Origin: Malurus cyaneus samueli
Taxonomy: Eukaryota; Chordata; Aves; Passeriformes; Maluridae
Reading direction: 5' to 3'
DNA length: 64,000 bases
NCBI GenBank assembly: GCA_009741485.1
Contig: CM019236.1
Location: forward strand, 60,206,748 to 60,270,747
Shown here piece by piece: positions 24,700 through 36,487 of the stretch (positions are counted from its first letter, which is position 1; every line of letters begins with the position of its first letter). The position numbers were made by a program, and so were the translations under genes. The notes under the pieces are model-generated. The model did no database searches, had not been told where the DNA came from, and worked only from the letters and a program-made list of their open reading frames with translations.

Positions 24700-25873
24700 G
24701 CTGTTTGAAATGTATTAACTTCATGCTTTTAAGTACATTACAGTGTCTAGAAAGTCACATTTTTTTATCCCCAACATCAAGGCAGAGAGAAGATGAGAAG
24801 AAAAAGAAAGGATAAAAGGTAGAAAGTAAGAAAAGAAGAAAAAATTTATTCATTTTTCCATTAATTAAATAGTATAAACACATGAACACTAATTTCTGTT
24901 TCTAGTTTCATTGTACATAAAGCAAATTGGCTTGAAATTTACTTATCACCTTCTGTGAGTTCATACCATCATACACATCAGACTAGTATATCAAATATAC
25001 TGACTCACATCTTCTCAAAAAGAATCGTGACCCTTCCAACCGAAATGATTGATTCTGTGATTCTACTTGCAGAATTCTACATATCTTAACGAATTGCACA
25101 GAGAAGTCACTTATCATAGGCAGAGTTCAAATTCTGTACCACAAGCGGTTTCTTGGGAATACTCTCCCCCAGTTCGGCTATTTTACTGTAGCTTATTCCT
25201 CAAATAATCCCCATGTAATCAAAGGAAGCAAGCACCTGTGCAGGTCTATAGGATCTCTACTCGGGAGACCCTGCCTTGCAGACAGGAAGTTTTCACCTCT
25301 GAGCTGGAGATGCACAAGCCTGCTGTTAAGACTCTGTGACAGCATCACTGATTTTATTTAAAACAATGCTTCATAATGGCAAACACTAGGAAGCTGTTAT
25401 CTGTGCAGAGAGCATAAAAGATTATAAATGAATCAAATACGTCTATTTTACAAGGAAATGAAAGAAATTACCGAGTGTACCATCACCATGATAGTCTGTT
25501 ACCAACATTACTGGATTCTGATACTTTAGAATTAATTCTGTAAATTTATGAAAGATGCGGATTGCCTGACAGCATATCGTTTTGGTTTGTATAGCTATCC
25601 TGCAATACTCTTACTCACTTTGAACACTCCAATTGTCTAGATCAAGCTGTTTCCATAGGCAAAGCACAGTAAGAAAAGTCATGTGCAGTTTTTCTTCCAG
25701 ATTGACTGTGAATAGCAATAGATAGCGCATAATAAGAAATCAATTAATAAAGATATTTAGGAAAGATTTCTCATAATGTAAAAAAAACCTCTTTGCATTC
25801 TCCCTATTCCTTCATAAATCAACAGTGTTCCATCTACAAATAACTCACAGGCAGTCACCCCTAATACAAGTAC
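24700..25873 (-). other. TNFAIP8: Presumed TNFAIP8 3' UTR
   Basis: The sequence downstream of the TAA is AT-rich and gene-free. AATAAA polyadenylation signals on the minus strand occur at 25358-25353 (about 520 bases after the stop) and 24850-24845 (about 1 kb after it). I cannot choose between them. The plus-strand CR1 tail at 25028-25064 would be carried in antisense by the longer UTR. Confidence 0.4.
25028..25064 (+). mobile_element. CR1 LINE 3'-tail remnant
   Basis: The short stretch carries CCTTCCAACC followed by ATGATTGATTCTGTGATTCT, the degenerate octamer-repeat tail typical of avian CR1. Only the extreme 3' end is left. Confidence 0.6.
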
Positions 25874-26439
25874 TTATATGTTCCCCTCATCTAGCATTTT
25901 GTTGACCCCATCACAAAGTTTCTGCAAATGGATTTTGTAAGGTCCAAAGGGATTGTACAAGGCAGCCAGGAATTCACAATCAGAGAAGTGATCAAACACA
26001 TTGTTGACTCGTCCGTGTGACTTTGCAGTTAGATGACGCTGAATGATTTCATGAAGCAGCTCTCTGCATTCATTCAAGAGTTTGGACAAAAAGTTCCTGT
26101 CAAAGGTATAATCCACCTGATGGAAACTGACCACGGTCTTAGCCAGCTGATGAACCTTCTTCTTGAATTTCTCCATCAATGCTATTTCATCCTGATTAAA
26201 TTGGTTGTTCCTGTAGAGAATTGCCAATTTGAGGACTATTTTAATGAGGTTTTTGATGATCTTCTCTGCTTCTTTTTTATTTTGTGTATATTCCTTTGTT
26301 ACTCTGTAAAGCTCATCTAAAACATCACTGCTTGTATCATCGATCAAAGTAGTTGCTATTGATTTGGACACCATTTTTCCAAGGATCTTCTTTTGGGCCT
26401 GAATGGCCAGACTTTTGGAGTTGAAGACATCTGTGGCCA
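25874..26439 (-). CDS. TNFAIP8: TNFAIP8 main coding exon (TIPE/TH domain), 3' terminal exon
   Basis: This exon encodes almost all of TNFAIP8, a cytosolic TIPE-family protein. The family folds into a helical TH barrel with a lipid-binding cavity and links phosphoinositide signalling to cell survival; TNFAIP8 is NF-kB-inducible and anti-apoptotic. The frame runs without a stop to TAA at 25874-25876. Recognisable segments in order are [20 protein letters not shown], the [20 protein letters not shown] helix, [38 protein letters not shown] and the C-terminal [20 protein letters not shown], ending in LDEGNI. The splice acceptor is TTCCCCTAG, with AG at 26441-26440 on the minus strand. The exon opens with TG, so the first codon (GTG, Val) is split and the intron is phase 1. 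No frameshift or missing segment is seen. I am very sure of the family and sure of the paralogue, because the N-terminus joins the TNFAIP8-type first exon at 44.7 kb. Confidence 0.97.
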
Positions 26440-28899
26440 CTAGGGGAAGAAAAAAAGTATGCAGTCAGTACTTGTAAATTCTCTGGACAGCAAGTTGAGG
26501 AATATTTCCATATATATATTCACATTAGTCTTACTAAGTGTCACAAAAATAATGCAAGGCAGTTGCAGAAAAAAAACCCCATATTTAAATCCCTAAAACT
26601 CTGTTCTCTTTAGGTTTAAATTCTTTCAGATTGTTGCACATACCAACTGAACTTGCTCAGAAATGGTTTAGAAGATCTCTCCATACGTGGATCAATGGAA
26701 TTTCAAACTGAGGCAATAAACCTGCCCTATTTGATCAGATGAGTTGCAAATCTGATTCCCACATTCATAATGAAATCTGAATTATCCCAATCTCATGACA
26801 AATAACCACTGCTACTCAAACAGAGATAACAATTCAGTGAAGCAACCATTATAAAGCTTTTTCCTGATTAGCATTTAACATGATCAGTGAATGCAGACAC
26901 CACACATCTATTAATCTTTCTTTTAGATATCTATTTGGTACGTATCTATAGATACTCATGCAGAAATATAAAAGAAAGACAAAAATCCATTGTCAAAAAA
27001 CAGCACTGTGATTCTCTGGATGCAATCTGAAGACACCAGTTTTCAGAAGAAAATCAAGTACAGATTAACATTTCTATGTCCTCTACGTAATTCAGTAAAG
27101 GTCAGAAATTAACCTACCAGGGATTGTTGCATCACCTGCAATTTACTTGTAACACTTAATTTTTTAAGCAGTTTCTTTCTGTGAAATAGATCCCAGAACA
27201 GATCTTCACCTCTAAAACTGTATTTGAATGCACTAGCACATCCAATGACTGGTTCGTAATTTTGTTCAGACACTTAAAACACACCAAATAGTCCTTCAGA
27301 AACTTGACTTGTGAAATGTTATTGTGCATTCTGTTGTCATCAACAATTTTTTAAGCACCCTCCCTTGGTAGCACTGTCTCCACTAAGACATATGTGGGTT
27401 CATATTTTCAGGTGCAATTGTCTGGGAAATGGTTGCCTTTGTGCTGCTGCTCCCCTGGAGTCTCAGACAGAGTGAAGGAAAGCTACATCTGTTTACATTT
27501 ACTTACACATGAAAGGTTTGCTTAGCAAACACAGGGACTGGAAATATTTTCTTTCTTTCTTTTTTTTTTCTTTAAATGAAAACATCAACTCTGCAGATGT
27601 CAGACAGTAAGTCCCTGAATTTGGAAAAGGCTTCCACTTAACTGCTGGTATGTGGGCAGCTGGGTGTGTTCAAATGCAGGGTGCCTCAGGGGTTCCAGCA
27701 AACAGAAGAAACTTGTCCTTCAGGACATGAAACACAGATCTGTATTTTTAATTCAAGAGTCTTTGAGAAACTTAATAATAAGCCCTTTTTTGTCATCCCA
27801 TAACCTTTCAAGCAGGTTTGTTTCCTAGAAGTCTCAGTGCATATCAGTACTTTGTTTTGAAGTGTGAAGTGTCTGAGCACATTTTTAAAAATCTTTGCTA
27901 CAAGGGGACACTCAAAAACCAAAGAATCCCTTGTTAGCTATCTTGGGCCAAGCACTCAAGATCACAAGACAGACACACTTCTCAACCACAAAGATACAGA
28001 AAGCATTAAAGATGCTGAGCAGTCATTCTGAACAGAAAGTGTTTGATTCACTTTCGGTGTTTTTAAATACAAAACAGCAACGGTTACAATTAAACTAAAA
28101 TTAATCCAAGTATTCCAAAGGGTGGTCAAATACTAGAATTCAACAGCCAGTGCTTTACTGATGAATGATAACTGTCTTTTCCCTTCCAAAACAGGAATAA
28201 CAATTGTTATTTCATAACTTTTATTACTTAAAGTCTGTTTATTAATGCTTGTGATTGTCTTCTTTCTGATACTCTATATGTATATAGATGCTCATACTAA
28301 TAGCAATTACTTTTTCAATGTATCTTCCAAAAATTTGCAGAGAAAACCTACATGATTTGTCTGTATTTTAAGCATTCTTTCCCAGAATGCTGTAGGCATT
28401 CTTATAAAATAATATCATACAGATTGGTCCACTGTAATTCCAGCCTGAACAGTTCTGTTATTTTTAATTCACATAACCTGTCTCCAGACAGTCAAGCACT
28501 TAGGTATGGTTCTAACATCATAACCTGCAAAGTTTTAATTACAAGAAACTGAAAACATGGCAGTTTCCCAAATATTTTACAGTTTTTCAAACCAAAAAAA
28601 CCCCTCTTATATTACATATTTTACATTTTACAAAGTACAGCTCAACATGTAGTTACCTTTGCTAACCAAAACAAGAATTGCTCCATTCCAAAAGATGATA
28701 AACTATTAATGGTGTTTTTCTAAAATCTGTCCAAGTTTTGGGCTAACCAGTATGGATTACTTTCTATCTACTTTGTTATAAATACACTAGAAGCTAGCTT
28801 CATTTTCCCCGTGCTGTTATGTGGAGTCTAATTTAATTTCTAAATATGTAAATTTCATATTTCAGTATTTCAGCCAAACCAAAAAGGAACCTGCTAGCT

Positions 28900-29140
28900 T
28901 TCTGTATTTCATAACCAGATTTTTTCATCCTTACCAATTACAGAAAGACATAAAATGTATTTCACAGCTTAAGTAAGTTTAAGCAGAAAGATTATAGAGC
29001 TCCTTCAGAAGGAACACACACATATATTCCCTTAAATAACAGTAAAACTATTACTTACTTGTTCATCTAATGTAATTGCAGTTTTTGTAGCTGACAGCAG
29101 AAAGAGAAGCAAAATACCCAAGGTAAAGACTGGCTCGTGG
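28900..29140 (-). other. TNFAIP8: Candidate alternative first exon of TNFAIP8 (3' boundary at 29059)
   Basis: On the minus strand a strong donor GTAAGT lies at 29058-29053, after an exon end reading GATGAACAA. Splicing to the TG that opens the main exon would give AACAATGGCC. This creates an ATG across the junction with A at -3 and G at +4, and yields a 188-residue protein starting MATDVF. A human TNFAIP8 isoform of 188 residues starting MATDVF exists, which is why the arrangement drew my attention. A competing ATG four bases earlier (29066-29064) is out of frame and could act as a short upstream ORF. Only the donor side is defined; the 5' end is unknown and the span given is nominal. This is inference from splice signal and phase, with no transcript evidence. 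Confidence 0.4.
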
Positions 29141-29329
29141 CTTGTTTATTCTGGTAAATCCAGCGCACTCTTTATCGTGCACTATGAAACGTTGTCAGAA
29201 GCTATCACAGAATGAATATGGGGTTTTCCCCCTCGCTGTAACAGCAACTCTCCTCAGCTACCTTTCCATCCTGCCCGCAGTGCTTCATTTTGCTTTAGCA
29301 CCTCAAAATGCAAAAGTACATCACGGTGG

Positions 29330-29339
29330 TTTCACTTCC
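29330..29339 (-). promoter_or_regulatory. ETS-IRF composite element (EICE) match
   Basis: The minus strand reads GGAAGTGAAA, an exact match to the EICE consensus GGAANNGAAA bound by PU.1/SpiB with IRF4/IRF8 in myeloid and B cells. It lies about 270 bp upstream of the donor of the candidate alternative TNFAIP8 exon, in a locally GC-richer stretch (29140-29620). A 10-mer with two free positions is expected by chance about once per 33 kb of double-stranded sequence, so the position matters more than the match. Confidence 0.35.
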
Positions 29340-32300
29340 TCGAAGAGAGAGCTGAAAGGAAATTGCAGCGCTGAGCAAGCAGGGCAACACTGAGGGCTGT
29401 TCCTGCCAAATGACAACTCGAACGATTCGCAGACAGGGAGGGAGAAGAAAGGTCTTGTGACTCGAGAGGACAGGTGACGTGTCAAGAAGAGGTTAAAACA
29501 TTAACCTGGTATCTGCGAGTGGAGATGCTCTGTGTATCAGAGGTGCCTGGTTCACAGGTCAAGCTCGGGAGGGCAGCACTCTCAATGTGAGGGCTCCAGG
29601 ACACCCCTTCCCAACCTGGGACTGCAATTTCAGCTACGAGCACCTGAAAATGCACATTTATACAACTGCTTAGGGATGACTGCGTGCAGCCACTTTTTGA
29701 AAGTGATTACAGTAGCTGGCCTGGCTGTCTGACCACACCTTTCAATTGACAGATTACATCCTTGCATTTTAACCTGAAATATTATCATTTCTCTGGTGAC
29801 CTGCAGGTAATCCCACTAATTTTAAGCATGTCACAGTTTGGCTCACCTCATGACTGCTCTTTATAATTCCAATTTCTTTCCTCTGCAGTCTTACACTTTA
29901 CTTTTTAAAAGGTTATCATCAAAAGAATACCCCTTTGAAATCAATGGGATGTCATTTCCTGCACAACCTATACAAATAAATATGATTATGTACAGCAAAG
30001 CCACACCTCCACAGAGAAAAGTAGTCCAAGAGGAAAGGGTCTCAAAAGAAATCCTGCTTCCATTACTTTGAAATTTACAGGATCAAGCTTAGGAATAAGG
30101 CAGACATCTGCAAAATCTCCTAATTTATCATTTAGATGAGTAAACAAGGTACTAGGGACCACCTCCTGTGAAAGTTGAGAGCTTAGTGATTATGAAACTT
30201 CTTGATTTTCGTAACCAAGTACACAGTATGCATGTTGAACATGGTATTTTGTGTATTAAAATTAATAAATACTGGATACATAGTGAGTTCTGGATGTGTT
30301 TTTCCCAAAATATTTTACCATACAGAGGTTCTCCTTAAACTGTGTTGGAAGTACAAATTTCAATGAAAAGATTTGAATTGTGGTTAACAGTCTCTCAGGA
30401 GACAGCCACGAAAGTACAAGAAGGCTCATACTTATGGCTGCAATGTTGACTTTTCCCTCACATGGAAGCTAGCACACCTCCCTCCACACTGTGGAAAATG
30501 ACTATTACACCATTACCACATACCCTATGTCTCAACTCCATTTAATTTTTTTTAAAGGTAGTATTTGGAAAAAAACAAGTTTTTTTTTCCAGAAGACAAC
30601 AGCCTATTGGTAGAGTCAGTATCACTTGCAGCTGAGTGTACGCAATCGCATGTACATTGACAAAGAATACTTGAGTCACTTGAGTATTTGTATACTTCTC
30701 ATAATGAGGGAGCAGAAAATAAGGCATCCAGTAAAAAAAACTACAGTGAACCATGTTAAATTCCATGGTTAAGAGCTGAGCTTTCTGATACTCACTGCTG
30801 ATACAACAGTCCCAGAGGAAGGGAAAACATGACTGAAACGCTGCTGCCTGAGACCCAGTTCTCATTTTCATCAGTGGCACATCACGTGCTGCACTACTAA
30901 GGCCCAAAAATGGCGTGGGTTTTTGGGTAAAGCACAAAGAACACTAACATGGGCTTGGGAGGAAAGAGACAGCACTGACTGAGGGCTTCAGGCAGCATTT
31001 GAAAGACCATCACATAGCACTAAGAAATGTGGCAATGGACCTCCTGCCAGGAATCCTGTGTGGATGTGTGCGTTTGCCTCTCTACACTCTGCATGTGAGA
31101 GTTACAGCTGAAGCTGGCACATGCCATATAAAACTGCATGCTCAGTCAGACTCCTGCAGTGAAAGAGCACCATTTCCCTGGAGGGAGGCAACTTGAAATC
31201 AAGTGGAATTGACAGTGTTATGCTCTCTGAGTGTATGTGACCATGAGTCATGCACCTCCAAAATCATGAGATTGCCTAGATACGAAGGGATAAAAGAATT
31301 ACTGAATTTTTAATCTTTTTGTGCTTTCTGCTTTCTGGGTCTTGTAAGTCTTTACAAGCCCTTGTTTTCAGGAATGATACAAGCTAGAAACGGTAAAAAA
31401 AAAGCAACCAAAAAAACCAAAACAAAACCAAAAAAAATAGAGGCATATAAATATATGAATTCATGTATAAATACATTACCTCAGTAAGGTAAAGCTCCAA
31501 TGATGATAACTATGAGAGTTAACATCAGTGAACAAACAAGTGCTGAAGAACAAAACAGGCAGAGTCATTAACCTGTTTCTAGGGCTATCAAAATTTTCAC
31601 AATATGCTCATTACATGACAACCGGATTAAAAAACATGAGTGATAGCATACAGACTATGACTTCTTCAGATATGAATAACGTAAGTCGATTTTTCTAGCT
31701 GCCACATGATATATATAGCTTCTTCTTAATAACCATCTGAGTGAGTCACCATTTCAAAAAGATCTTTTAATACTGGCTTTTTTTTCTTTTTAAACAGAAG
31801 AGTCAGTGTTTTGATTCTTATCTAAGTTCTTAAAAGTTTCCTGGGTGAGAGGTATGTCAAAGTTCTTACAATACTTCCAGAAATTCTTCCAGAATTCCTT
31901 CCAAAAATACAGCAGTTCCCAGATGGCCCCTTGAGCATATTGGCCACATTCACAAGCATTTGTTCACTTGTTGGCTTTTCAAAAGCTGATGAAAACTGAG
32001 GCTTGCACCAGACATGCAAGACCAGAAGTGCTCTGAGAGCTTTCACTCTTCAGCCTCAGACACTGGGAGGGACTGCAGCATTTCAGCAGGTTGAGGGCAG
32101 GAGTGGGAAGAGACCAGGACAGCCACAAAGTTTATTGACAGAAGGACGTCAGCAGGGCAGATAGCTTGGGCAAGCACCATCGGGCAGTGGAAAACCCAGA
32201 GAGCAAATGGCTAAGTGAAAAAAACTCCCTCAAACAAGGGCTCTGTACAGTACTTGCTTCTTTCACCTCTACTTTTTTAATTCATGTACACAAGGTCCTT

Positions 32301-33837
32301 ATTGGAAGATCAAATATTTTACTTGGCACCTTGTGTATAAAAAGAGGGATTTATATATGAATATCAATTTTAACTAGAAAGCAGTTTAAACTAAAATTTT
32401 CAATGCATACAAAGCATTCTTTCATAAGTAACATTTGCCTGCAGTTCTCTTAATAGGTACAGTAAATTGTACTAAATTCTTGTGTGCAATAATTGTTACC
32501 AACTGTGCACAGGATGAGAATGTTAATTATTCATGCAATGTGCACTACTTCTAGCATTCACACTGGAAACCTTCAAAAGAAAAAAATGCCTCGTCTGAAG
32601 GCAAGCCTAATGCATGGCAAATATTGCATGAGCAGTCCTACTTGATTTGGAAGTCAACTATGAGGCTTAAAGTGACTCTGGAGCAACAGTTAATCAAGCA
32701 ATTTTGCAAAAAAATATGGCTAATGAAGCATTTTGAAAATACAGAATATGTCTAATCTGCATACTTGTACTTAAAGTGAGCATACATTCAGCTGCAGAAA
32801 CATGGGAAAAATAAAAGCCAGCACACACCATTTAGAGCAGCTTCTTTTCACTCAATAAAATGCTGAATAAGTCATTGCCAATACATTTGCAGAACACATG
32901 TGATATTGTTACATGCTTCTGGATTTTGCTATTTATTTCTAAGGTTAGTGTATTAAAAATCTCCAAAATTTTACAAACAGCGAAATATGACCCATATTCT
33001 AGCTGCAAAAACAAAAACAAACCATTAAAAAACCCAGAAAACAAAATACTTTTTTGGTAGAGTGGTGAGAAGAATTGAAGGTTAAGGCTGCACAGAGTGG
33101 CAAGGAATAATGCAATTTCCAATAAGAATGCTGCAGAGTTTTGCAGTCCCTTGGGAGCAGTCAGTGCCAACAAGTTATTCTGGTTTTACATGCTTGTGCT
33201 TCCCACAGCCAGCCTGTGCATCACATGATACGTATACTGTAGCTGATCTAGAAATTTTAAAAAGCCTTCTAAAAGCCACTTTTCCTAAGACCTCTATATG
33301 CAGTTTAATCAACACTGTAGCTTTAAAAAGAAGGGGGGAAAAATCTAATTAACTTCTGATGACTATCAGAAAAGAGTATTTCAGAATACATTGGATTTAA
33401 AACTGAGAAAATGACAATCACACAGAGCAGTGTCGTGAACTTAATTTGGTATTTCAGTCCTCTGCCACCATTTGTTCTCCTTGTTGGAATGTAACAACTG
33501 GTGCAGTGCTGGTAAATATGCTGCCTATATATTTCAGCTGTTGGCCTTTCCAGGGCTGTATCAGGTTCTTCTGTATCTACCAAGTGTCCATGCTCAGTGA
33601 ACAGTAGCACTGAACAAATCTTTTCATAGGAAATAATGCGTATCTCATATCATTCTTTCCAATCAATCAAATGCAATTCAGGTACTCTGTATTTTGTCCA
33701 GCCTTAGAAACGTGTACCAAACTGCAGCAAGGCAACACTGTCAAGCTCCCTAAGCCAAGTGGAACCCAAAACCTGAAGTTTAAAAAAGAGGTACCTAATT
33801 GCTCTTGCAAAAATCCTGGCAAAAAGGAGTTTTCTCA

Positions 33838-33838
<1 letters not shown>

Positions 33839-33871
<33 letters not shown>

Positions 33872-33885
33872 AAAAAAAAAAAAAA
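33839..33885. repeat. A-rich tract
   Basis: 31 A, CC, then 14 A on the plus strand. No retroposed gene sequence is recognised 5' of it, so I do not call a retropseudogene. Confidence 0.9.
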
Positions 33886-34428
33886 CAAACCAATACACTT
33901 AGCTGTAGGCCCAGGACCTATGTACTTATGAAAAAGGAATTCCAGGCGTGAATACAAAAGGAAAACCTTAGAGGCCAGCAGCCCTGGGGAACTTGAAATC
34001 CATTGGAGAAACTTAAATTTGACACAGGGATATGGGTAGAATTTAAGATTAAGATATACGTTACAAAATACAATGAACTGGAAGGTCCAGGCCACATGGA
34101 TGCCCATTTGCATAAGAGGGACAAGGAACTCAATCACAAGGCCAATGGCACAACCTGTCAAAATGCAAAGGGCTTGTATTTGAATCATATGTAAAGAAAG
34201 TCAAAGCAGAGGCTTCAGATAGTTTAAATGCACAGAAGTTTGTGAGGGATCCTACAATGTCTTTGAAAGCAGTTAATAAGGTTTTTCTTGTATTTCTAGT
34301 TCTGGTTCTCTTTTCTTCTCCATGTTGGTCTGTAGCTACACTGTTTCTTACAAAGAGGATGGGAATCTCTGGGTATCTGTCTTTCATCATAACGTCAAAA
34401 ATAGGATGGAGTGCTACCACTGACTTAA

Positions 34429-34487
34429 TGTGTGTGTGTTTGTGTGCAAATACATACACACATATATACATACACACATATATATCA
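34429..34487. repeat. TG/CA/TA microsatellite
   Basis: An interrupted TGTGTG run is followed by ACATACACACATATATACATAC-type repeats (imperfect units of CA, TA and TACA). Confidence 0.85.
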
Positions 34488-35520
34488 AAAAACCTAACTT
34501 CCAAGGCACTGAAGGCTGCCACAGCTATGTAAAATCTAATAATGATTCCAAGGGCTCTCAGTTCTCAGGTGTCTTGTTGGTTTATTTAATTCCAATACCA
34601 ACATTGAAATGTAGATTATAAAATGCAAGAAAATACGCCATCAAAGAATTTTTACTTATCAGATATTGGCTGTTCTTCAGGCCTCAAGATACTAGCAACA
34701 CCCTTCATCTCCTTTTGTTTTTAACTTTTCCCTACTCTTTCCCCTATTTTATAGCACCTAGGATGAATTTTATGTCATTCAGTGCAGAGCTGTACAGAGA
34801 ATATGTGCTTTGTCCATACCAGTCACGCATGGTATCTGTGATTATGAAAGACTACACTTGCTGTCTGAAATGGTTATTTTCTCTGCACAATAACATGTTT
34901 ACTTTCCTCTTCCCCAGGAGCAAAATAAACCAACCCAAGTTTGAAGCTTTTTTCCTCAATATTTTGTAGCTACAGCCTGTCTCCTCTGTATCCATACTAC
35001 AGCTACGATGACTTTCATCCAAATCTCGTCATGAAACCAAAGGTTGAGAATCTTTTCTTCACTTCTCTGCTCCCTTGCTGTCAGTCAGAACAGCCTCTCC
35101 AAGACCTAAGCACGGAGTTTGTCTTTCATAGGCTTTGCTTTGACTCCTCTGTTTCCACTCATGCTACCCAAATCCACCTGCAATGTATTTGACTTAACAA
35201 CACCAGAACTCTTCAAACACAAGCTAAACCTGGCAAAACATCAGTCCATTTCCCCACATATCTTAAGAGTTTGGTTTTGCTTTCACTAATGTCATTAAGC
35301 TCTAGTGGAATATAAAACATAAGAAAAAAAGTAGGTCTTCAATACTGTTAGCAACTTAATCTGTAAAACTGTATCTGCTGGTTTAAAGTTGTGTGTGTGA
35401 CACTGTCATTCTCATCTACATCAGGAAGCAGCATTATTTGGATACAGAACTTTGTTATCTAGTAAAGCACTACTAATCCTATTTATTTTTAAACGTTGCA
35501 AGTATCTTCACTGCCTAAAA

Positions 35521-35571
35521 ACTGGACAGCCTCCAGAGGTTCCTTTCAGCTTCAACTGCTCTGTGATTTGT
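35521..35571 (+). mobile_element. CR1 LINE 3'-tail remnant
   Basis: CCTCCAGAGGTTCCTTTCAG followed by a CTCTGTGATTTG tail matches the CR1 3' end (CCAGAGGTCCCTTCCAACC-type). It is diverged and short. Confidence 0.6.
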
Positions 35572-36469
35572 AAACCCTGCATTGACTGGGTAATTCACTC
35601 CTTGGGGAAAAGCATATGAGACTCGACTGCACTGTTTTTTACAGCTGTTGACTGTTGCAGAATTTGACCATTTAGCTTCTTTACTATGCATCAAATGACA
35701 TTTTCATCTAAGCAATGGGCAACAGTGATCAGCTATGATGGAACATACAGTAGCAGGAAAGGTGGTTGTACGTTGAGGTTTCCAAGATTATTACCCATAG
35801 TAAGGAGGAGGGAATGCAAATTTGAGCACAGAGAAGGAAAGCCCTCAAGTGTTGAATAGAAACATCATCAATCTAAACTTCAATTATTTGCACTTACATG
35901 CAAATTTTCACTTATGAAATGCACTTTTCATTTCTGTGAATGCCAACAGTTTCTCTTTTCCTCACCATACTGCTGTCCTCTCATAATAAGCCACAACAGA
36001 GGCATCAATGTCTAACTGTAGGTTACATCTCTTCCAACTCATTTTGATACCAGCTGCTTGTTGCAAAGAAAGGTGAATTGAAACATGCATCCCATGATAC
36101 CAATGTCTTGCATCGCAGAATTTAAATCTCTTAACTTCCAGTATAGAGAAGAACACTGTGAGCTGGAGGAGGATATCTCACCACAAGACACCAGAGTCAA
36201 ACTTTACTCCTACCCCTTTCTGAAGTATCCACCATTTCTGTTTGTAGATGCTCAAATTTATGGTTCATTGTTTCAAGTTCCTAAAGTAAAGCCTACCTTA
36301 TTATATCTCAGTGAATATTTTTAAAACAAATGTTTTTAAGTGAACAGAAACATCCATTCATTTTCTCATTTGCAAGCAGTAAAAAATAGCCCTTGGAACC
36401 AGTAGTTGAAACATTCACCTGTGTCATCAGCTCACTTCTCTTAATATTAAAACTTTATTTTATTTATTT

Positions 36470-36487
36470 AATTTTAATATTAAAATT
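36470..36487. repeat. 18-bp perfect AT palindrome
   Basis: AATTTTAATATTAAAATT is its own reverse complement. A related TTAATATTAAAA lies 20 bases upstream (36441-36452). In AT-rich intron DNA this may be chance or a cruciform-prone spot. Confidence 0.8.

Noticed and set aside
26033..26320. Plus-strand frame opposite the TNFAIP8 exon
   Set aside because: It is an antisense shadow of the real coding exon.
30542..30937. 131-residue minus-strand frame inside the TNFAIP8 intron
   Set aside because: Composition is random-like, with no domain and no splice signals at its ends that fit TNFAIP8.
33671..33898. A-tract at 33.84 kb as the tail of a processed pseudogene
   Set aside because: The sequence 5' of the tract resembles no gene I recognise, and no target-site duplication is evident.
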